7,978 nt of DNA, from positions 1-7,978 of the forward strand of contig DAHWHT010000005.1 of NCBI GenBank assembly GCA_027335515.1, read 5' to 3'. Source of the stretch: Clostridia bacterium. Lineage in GTDB: Bacteria > Bacillota_E > RBS10-35 > JAJYVN01. Below, piece by piece: positions 5,757 to 7,978 of this stretch (position 1 is the first letter of the stretch; each line of letters starts with the position of its first letter). The position numbers and the translations under genes were made by a program. Under the pieces are notes generated by a model. The model had not been told where the DNA came from, ran no database searches, and saw only the letters and a list, made by a program, of their open reading frames with translations.

Positions 5757-7187
5757 GTGTCCGGGATCAGCATACCAGGGAAAGCCGCCGTTTCGAGTCC
5801 GACGGCCGCAGGGGCGGGGGCGGGCATGCCCACGGTGGTGCTGACCGGCCGGCCCAACGTCGGCAAGTCCGCGCTGTTCAACCGCATCGTCGGCGCGACC
5901 GTCGCGGTGGTCGAGGCCACCGCCGGGGTCACGCGCGACCGGCTGGAATCGGAGGCGCTGTGGAACGGATGCGCCTTCCGCGTCACCGACACCGGCGGTC
6001 TTGCCGGCGCCGACGGTGATCCCTTCGCTCCGTTGGTCGCCACCCAGACCCGCGCCGCACTGGCGTCGGCCAGCGTGGTGCTCGTGGTCGTCGACGGCCG
6101 GGCCGGGTTGCAGCCGGGGGATCGCGACGTGGCCGAGGAGGTGCGCCGCCTCGGGCGGCCGGTACTGCTGATCGCCAACAAGTGCGAGGCATCGCAGGCG
6201 TTGGCGGCCGACTTCTACCCGCTCGGGCTTGGCGAACCACTCGCGGTATCCGCCATGCACGGCGAAGGGGTGGGCGACCTGCTCGACCTAGTGGTCGAAC
6301 GGCTTGGGGGGCAGGCGGCCGTGGCTCCCGCCGCCGCGCAGGCGGATGTCGACGCGGTGCTTCCCGTCGCCGCGGCCTTCGTGGGCAAGCCGAACGTGGG
6401 CAAGAGCTCCCTGGTCAACCGTCTGCTTGGCAGCCAGCGCCTGATCGTCTCGGAACGAGCCGGCACGACGAGGGACGCGGTGGACGTGCCCTGGTGCGTC
6501 GGGGAGGCCCGCTTCCTGCTCGTCGACACCCCCGGAATGCGGCGCCCGGCGCGCATCGAGCGCCACAGCCTCGAGCACTGGTCGGCGCGCCGCAGCGCGC
6601 GGGCGGTGGAACGCTGCGAGGTGGCCGCCCTGGTGCTGGACGCCTCGGCGGCGGTGTCGGAACAGGACAAGCGCATCGCCGGCCTGGTCTGTGACCGCGG
6701 CCGGGCCGCCATCCTGGTGCTCAACAAGGTGGATCTGCTGCCGGCCGGAGGCATCGCGGCGACGGCGGCGCGAATCCGCGAGGCGCTGCCCTTTCTGCAT
6801 TACGCCGAGGTGGTTCCCTGCTCGGCCCAGAGCGGCCGCGGTTTGCAGGTGCTGCCCGGCGCCCTGGAGCGCGCCGCCGCCGCCTACCGGCGGCGGCTGA
6901 CGACCTCGACGCTGAACGCCTGCCTGCGCGCGGCGGTCGCCACCCACCCTCCGGCGTCGGCTGCGGGCAGGCCGGCCCGCATCTACTACGCGGCGCAGAT
7001 CGGCGAAAGGCCGCCGACGATCTGCCTGGTGGTCAACCGTCCGCACGTTCTGAGCGCCGCGTATGTCCGCTACCTGGAGAACCGACTGCGGGAACGCTTT
7101 GAGCTGCGGGGCACGCCCGTGCGCTTTGCCTTTCGGGTCCGCCGCCACCGCGCCCTTTCCCTGCGGCGCCCCGACGCCGGCGATTAA
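5757..7187 (+). CDS. der: Ribosome biogenesis GTPase Der (EngA)
   Basis: Essential GTPase with two tandem G domains and a KH-like domain, acting in 50S ribosomal subunit assembly. The predicted protein has 476 residues against about 436 in B. subtilis. G domain 1 shows GRPNVGKS (31-38), GVTRDR, DTGG and the G4 motif NKCE (141-144), where Glu replaces the usual Asp. G domain 2 shows GKPNVGKSS (210-218), AGTTRD, DTPG and NKVD (323-326). A linker rich in Ala and Val (about 184-205) joins them. The KH-like C-terminal domain is clear: YYAAQIGERPPTICLVVN, RYLENRLRERFELRGTPVRF. The GTG start has a strong ribosome binding site, giving a 23-residue Gly/Ala/Ser-rich extension before the first P-loop. 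It is expected beside plsY and gpsA in many Bacillota, but these do not follow here. Confidence 0.96.
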   Translation: MSGISIPGKAAVSSPTAAGAGAGMPTVVLTGRPNVGKSALFNRIVGATVAVVEATAGVTRDRLESEALWNGCAFRVTDTGGLAGADGDPFAPLVATQTRAALASASVVLVVVDGRAGLQPGDRDVAEEVRRLGRPVLLIANKCEASQALAADFYPLGLGEPLAVSAMHGEGVGDLLDLVVERLGGQAAVAPAAAQADVDAVLPVAAAFVGKPNVGKSSLVNRLLGSQRLIVSERAGTTRDAVDVPWCVGEARFLLVDTPGMRRPARIERHSLEHWSARRSARAVERCEVAALVLDASAAVSEQDKRIAGLVCDRGRAAILVLNKVDLLPAGGIAATAARIREALPFLHYAEVVPCSAQSGRGLQVLPGALERAAAAYRRRLTTSTLNACLRAAVATHPPASAAGRPARIYYAAQIGERPPTICLVVNRPHVLSAAYVRYLENRLRERFELRGTPVRFAFRVRRHRALSLRRPDAGD

Positions 7188-7201
7188 CCACCACCACCGC
7201 C

Positions 7202-7238
7202 GCGTGTCCGGGCGGGGGGCTTCCCCGTCCGAACACGC
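7202..7238 (+). terminator. Hairpin after der, probable transcription terminator
   Basis: A 16-base stem (7202-7217 with 7223-7238) has one G-U pair and one mismatch and a 5-base loop (GGCTT), 14 bases after the der stop. It includes a run of GGGG/CCCC pairs and outer GCGTGT/ACACGC arms. No T-run follows, so this may be a U-less terminator or a Rho-assisted site. It separates der from the spoIVA promoter region. Confidence 0.55.
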
Positions 7239-7351
7239 CCGCCGACAGCCTGCCCATCCAACGGACATATTTGCCGTCCGGCGCCATATCTATGCACCGA
7301 CTCGCCAGGGCCGTGGGCTCGGCCGGACCCGTCCGACATCCCGCGACGGAC
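7206..7351. repeat. Cluster of seven GTCCG/CGGAC pentamers upstream of spoIVA
   Basis: GTCCG occurs at 7206, 7227, 7276 and 7331, and its complement CGGAC at 7262, 7324 and 7347. Three adjacent pairs form inverted repeats: 7262-7266 with 7276-7280 (9-base gap, covering the -35 of the candidate promoter), 7324-7328 with 7331-7335 (2-base gap), and 7331-7335 with 7347-7351 (11-base gap). The first two copies fall in the hairpin after der. Role unknown: operator sites or RNA structure are both possible. Confidence 0.45.
7266..7293 (+). promoter_or_regulatory. Candidate sigma-E (mother-cell) promoter of spoIVA
   Basis: CATATT (7266-7271) contains the ATATT core of the B. subtilis sigma-E -35 element. 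Thirteen bases later CATATCTAT (7285-7293) begins with the CATA of the sigma-E -10 element; the remainder of the -10 does not match well. Spacing agrees with known sigma-E promoters. spoIVA is a sigma-E gene in B. subtilis. These AT-rich words are conspicuous in a GC-rich gap. A start near 7300 would leave a leader of about 140 bases. Confidence 0.55.
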
Positions 7352-7371
7352 AACCGGCTGCCGCGGTGGCG

Positions 7372-7423
7372 TTGCCGCAAGGGGCAAGCCGTCGGCCTTG
7401 CCACCGGGCACCGGCGTCGGCAA
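7372..7423 (+). promoter_or_regulatory. spoIVA leader with alternating complementary elements
   Basis: TTGCC (7372-7376), GGCAA (7383-7387), TTGCC (7398-7402) and GGCAA (7419-7423) alternate just before the spoIVA ribosome binding site. The middle pair extends to an 8-base-pair stem with one bulge (7383-7390 with 7394-7402). Pairing of the first two excludes the middle stem, so two alternative folds exist. A regulatory effect on translation is only inferred. Confidence 0.35.
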
Positions 7424-7425
7424 AT

Positions 7426-7435
7426 GGGGGGGGAG
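7426..7435 (+). promoter_or_regulatory. Ribosome binding site of spoIVA
   Basis: Eight G residues followed by AG, 7 bases before ATG 7443. It supports this start, which also matches the family N-terminus. Confidence 0.65.
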
Positions 7436-7442
7436 CAGACGG

Positions 7443-7978
7443 ATGGAGGGCTACGATATCTTCGCGGATATCGCCCAGCGGACGGGTGGTGAGATCTACA
7501 TCGGTGTCGTCGGCCCGGTCCGGACGGGGAAATCGACCCTGATCAAACGCTTCATGGACCTGTTGGTGCTGCCCAACATCACCGACGCGTACGATCGCGA
7601 GCGGGCGATGGACGCGATGCCGCAGAGCGGCGCCGGGCGTACGGTCATGACGACGGAGCCGAAGTTCATCCCGGACGAAGGGGTGGCCATCCGCATCGGC
7701 CCGAATCTGTCCCTGCGCGTACGGTTGGTGGATTGTGTCGGATTTCCCATTCCCGGCGCCCTGGGCTACACCGAAGAGTCCGGACCGCGCATGGTCGTGA
7801 CCCCGTGGTTCGACTATGAGATCCCGTTCGAGGAGGCGGCCGAGGTCGGTACGCGCAAGGTGATCACCGATCACGCCGTGATCGGCCTGGTGGTCACCTC
7901 CGACGGCAGTTTCGGGGATCTGGCCAGGGAGAGCTTCGTCGCGGCGGAGGAGCGCGCCGTGGCGGAGCTGCAGGAGCT
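7443..7978 (+). CDS. spoIVA: Stage IV sporulation protein A, 5' part (runs off window)
   Basis: SpoIVA is the ATP-hydrolysing scaffold that polymerises on the forespore surface, forming the base of the spore coat and being needed for cortex formation. The first 178 codons are present out of about 490. The N-terminus MEGYDIFADIAQRTGGEIYI is typical. The Walker A motif GPVRTGKST places Lys30 exactly where B. subtilis SpoIVA has K30; Thr70 and Thr71 (in TVMTTEPKF) match its sensor threonines, and Asp97 in RLVDCVG matches the Walker B Asp. Further family blocks are GPRMVVTPWFDYEIPFEEAAE and GTRKVITDHAVIGLVVTSDG. The ATPase therefore looks intact. The start is fixed by the ribosome binding site and by the residue numbering. 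Expression is probably mother-cell specific from the candidate sigma-E promoter upstream. The gene continues beyond the window edge. Confidence 0.97.
   Translation, partial: MEGYDIFADIAQRTGGEIYIGVVGPVRTGKSTLIKRFMDLLVLPNITDAYDRERAMDAMPQSGAGRTVMTTEPKFIPDEGVAIRIGPNLSLRVRLVDCVGFPIPGALGYTEESGPRMVVTPWFDYEIPFEEAAEVGTRKVITDHAVIGLVVTSDGSFGDLARESFVAAEERAVAELQE

Noticed and set aside
5711..6019. Open frame at ATG 5711, possibly leaderless behind TAGACT
   Set aside because: It runs out of frame through the first G domain of Der and its product is Arg/Gly-rich without motifs.
5199..7268. Two long minus-strand frames opposite the membrane protein and der
   Set aside because: Der is certain on the plus strand; the antisense translations are compositionally biased and unrecognisable.
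7348..7354. Possible SpoIIID site (GGACAAC)
   Set aside because: A single near-match to a short consensus is not enough; it coincides with one of the repeated CGGAC pentamers.
7063..7542. Plus-strand frame across the end of der and the start of spoIVA
   Set aside because: It overlaps two certain genes in another frame and the promoter region; no recognisable domain.

Overview
The window is a high-GC chromosomal segment (roughly 70% or more by eye) from a probable endospore-forming member of the Bacillota. All ten genes lie on the plus strand. Their order, spmB ... rluB ... aroH-cmk-plsC ... der ... spoIVA, is the familiar Bacillota arrangement around sporulation and core housekeeping genes. 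SpmB and SpoIVA occur only in endospore formers, so lineage and lifestyle are fairly secure. The GC content and gene order suggest a high-GC lineage such as Thermaerobacter, Symbiobacterium, Limnochordia or an uncultured relative; I cannot name the genus.

Bases 1-3156 look like one transcription unit: the 3' part of spmB (spore core maturation), a RidA-family protein, an rRNA pseudouridine synthase of the RluB type, a nucleotidyltransferase-fold protein with DUF4037-like features, and a small membrane-anchored protein I do not recognise. The genes are tightly packed; ridA and rluB share an ATGA overlap. A GC-rich hairpin at 3165-3192 may end this unit.

Bases 3157-4996 start with a clear extended -10 promoter (TGC followed by TATAAT, 3244-3252), which precedes aroH (chorismate mutase), cmk (cytidylate kinase) and plsC (acyltransferase). 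aroH/cmk overlap by ATGA and cmk/plsC by CTGA. plsC has no ATG, GTG or TTG that would give a full-length protein and appears to start at CTG.

Bases 4997-7187 hold a polytopic membrane protein resembling DUF1614, then der, the two-G-domain ribosome assembly GTPase, which starts at GTG behind an excellent Shine-Dalgarno sequence. A strong hairpin without a T-run follows der.

Bases 7188-7442 are the most interesting non-coding part. They contain the hairpin, a sequence resembling a mother-cell sigma-E promoter (ATATT, 13 bases, CATA), seven copies of the pentamer GTCCG/CGGAC in both orientations, and a leader with alternating TTGCC/GGCAA elements that could form mutually exclusive stems. Then spoIVA begins, with its ATPase motifs at the same residue numbers as in Bacillus subtilis, and runs off the window. 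plsY and gpsA, often found between der and spoIVA, are absent.

I found no mobile element, CRISPR array, tRNA or rRNA, and no convincing new multi-gene system. The points most worth following up are the CTG start of plsC, the spoIVA leader, the degenerate nucleotidyltransferase and the unrecognised membrane-anchored protein.
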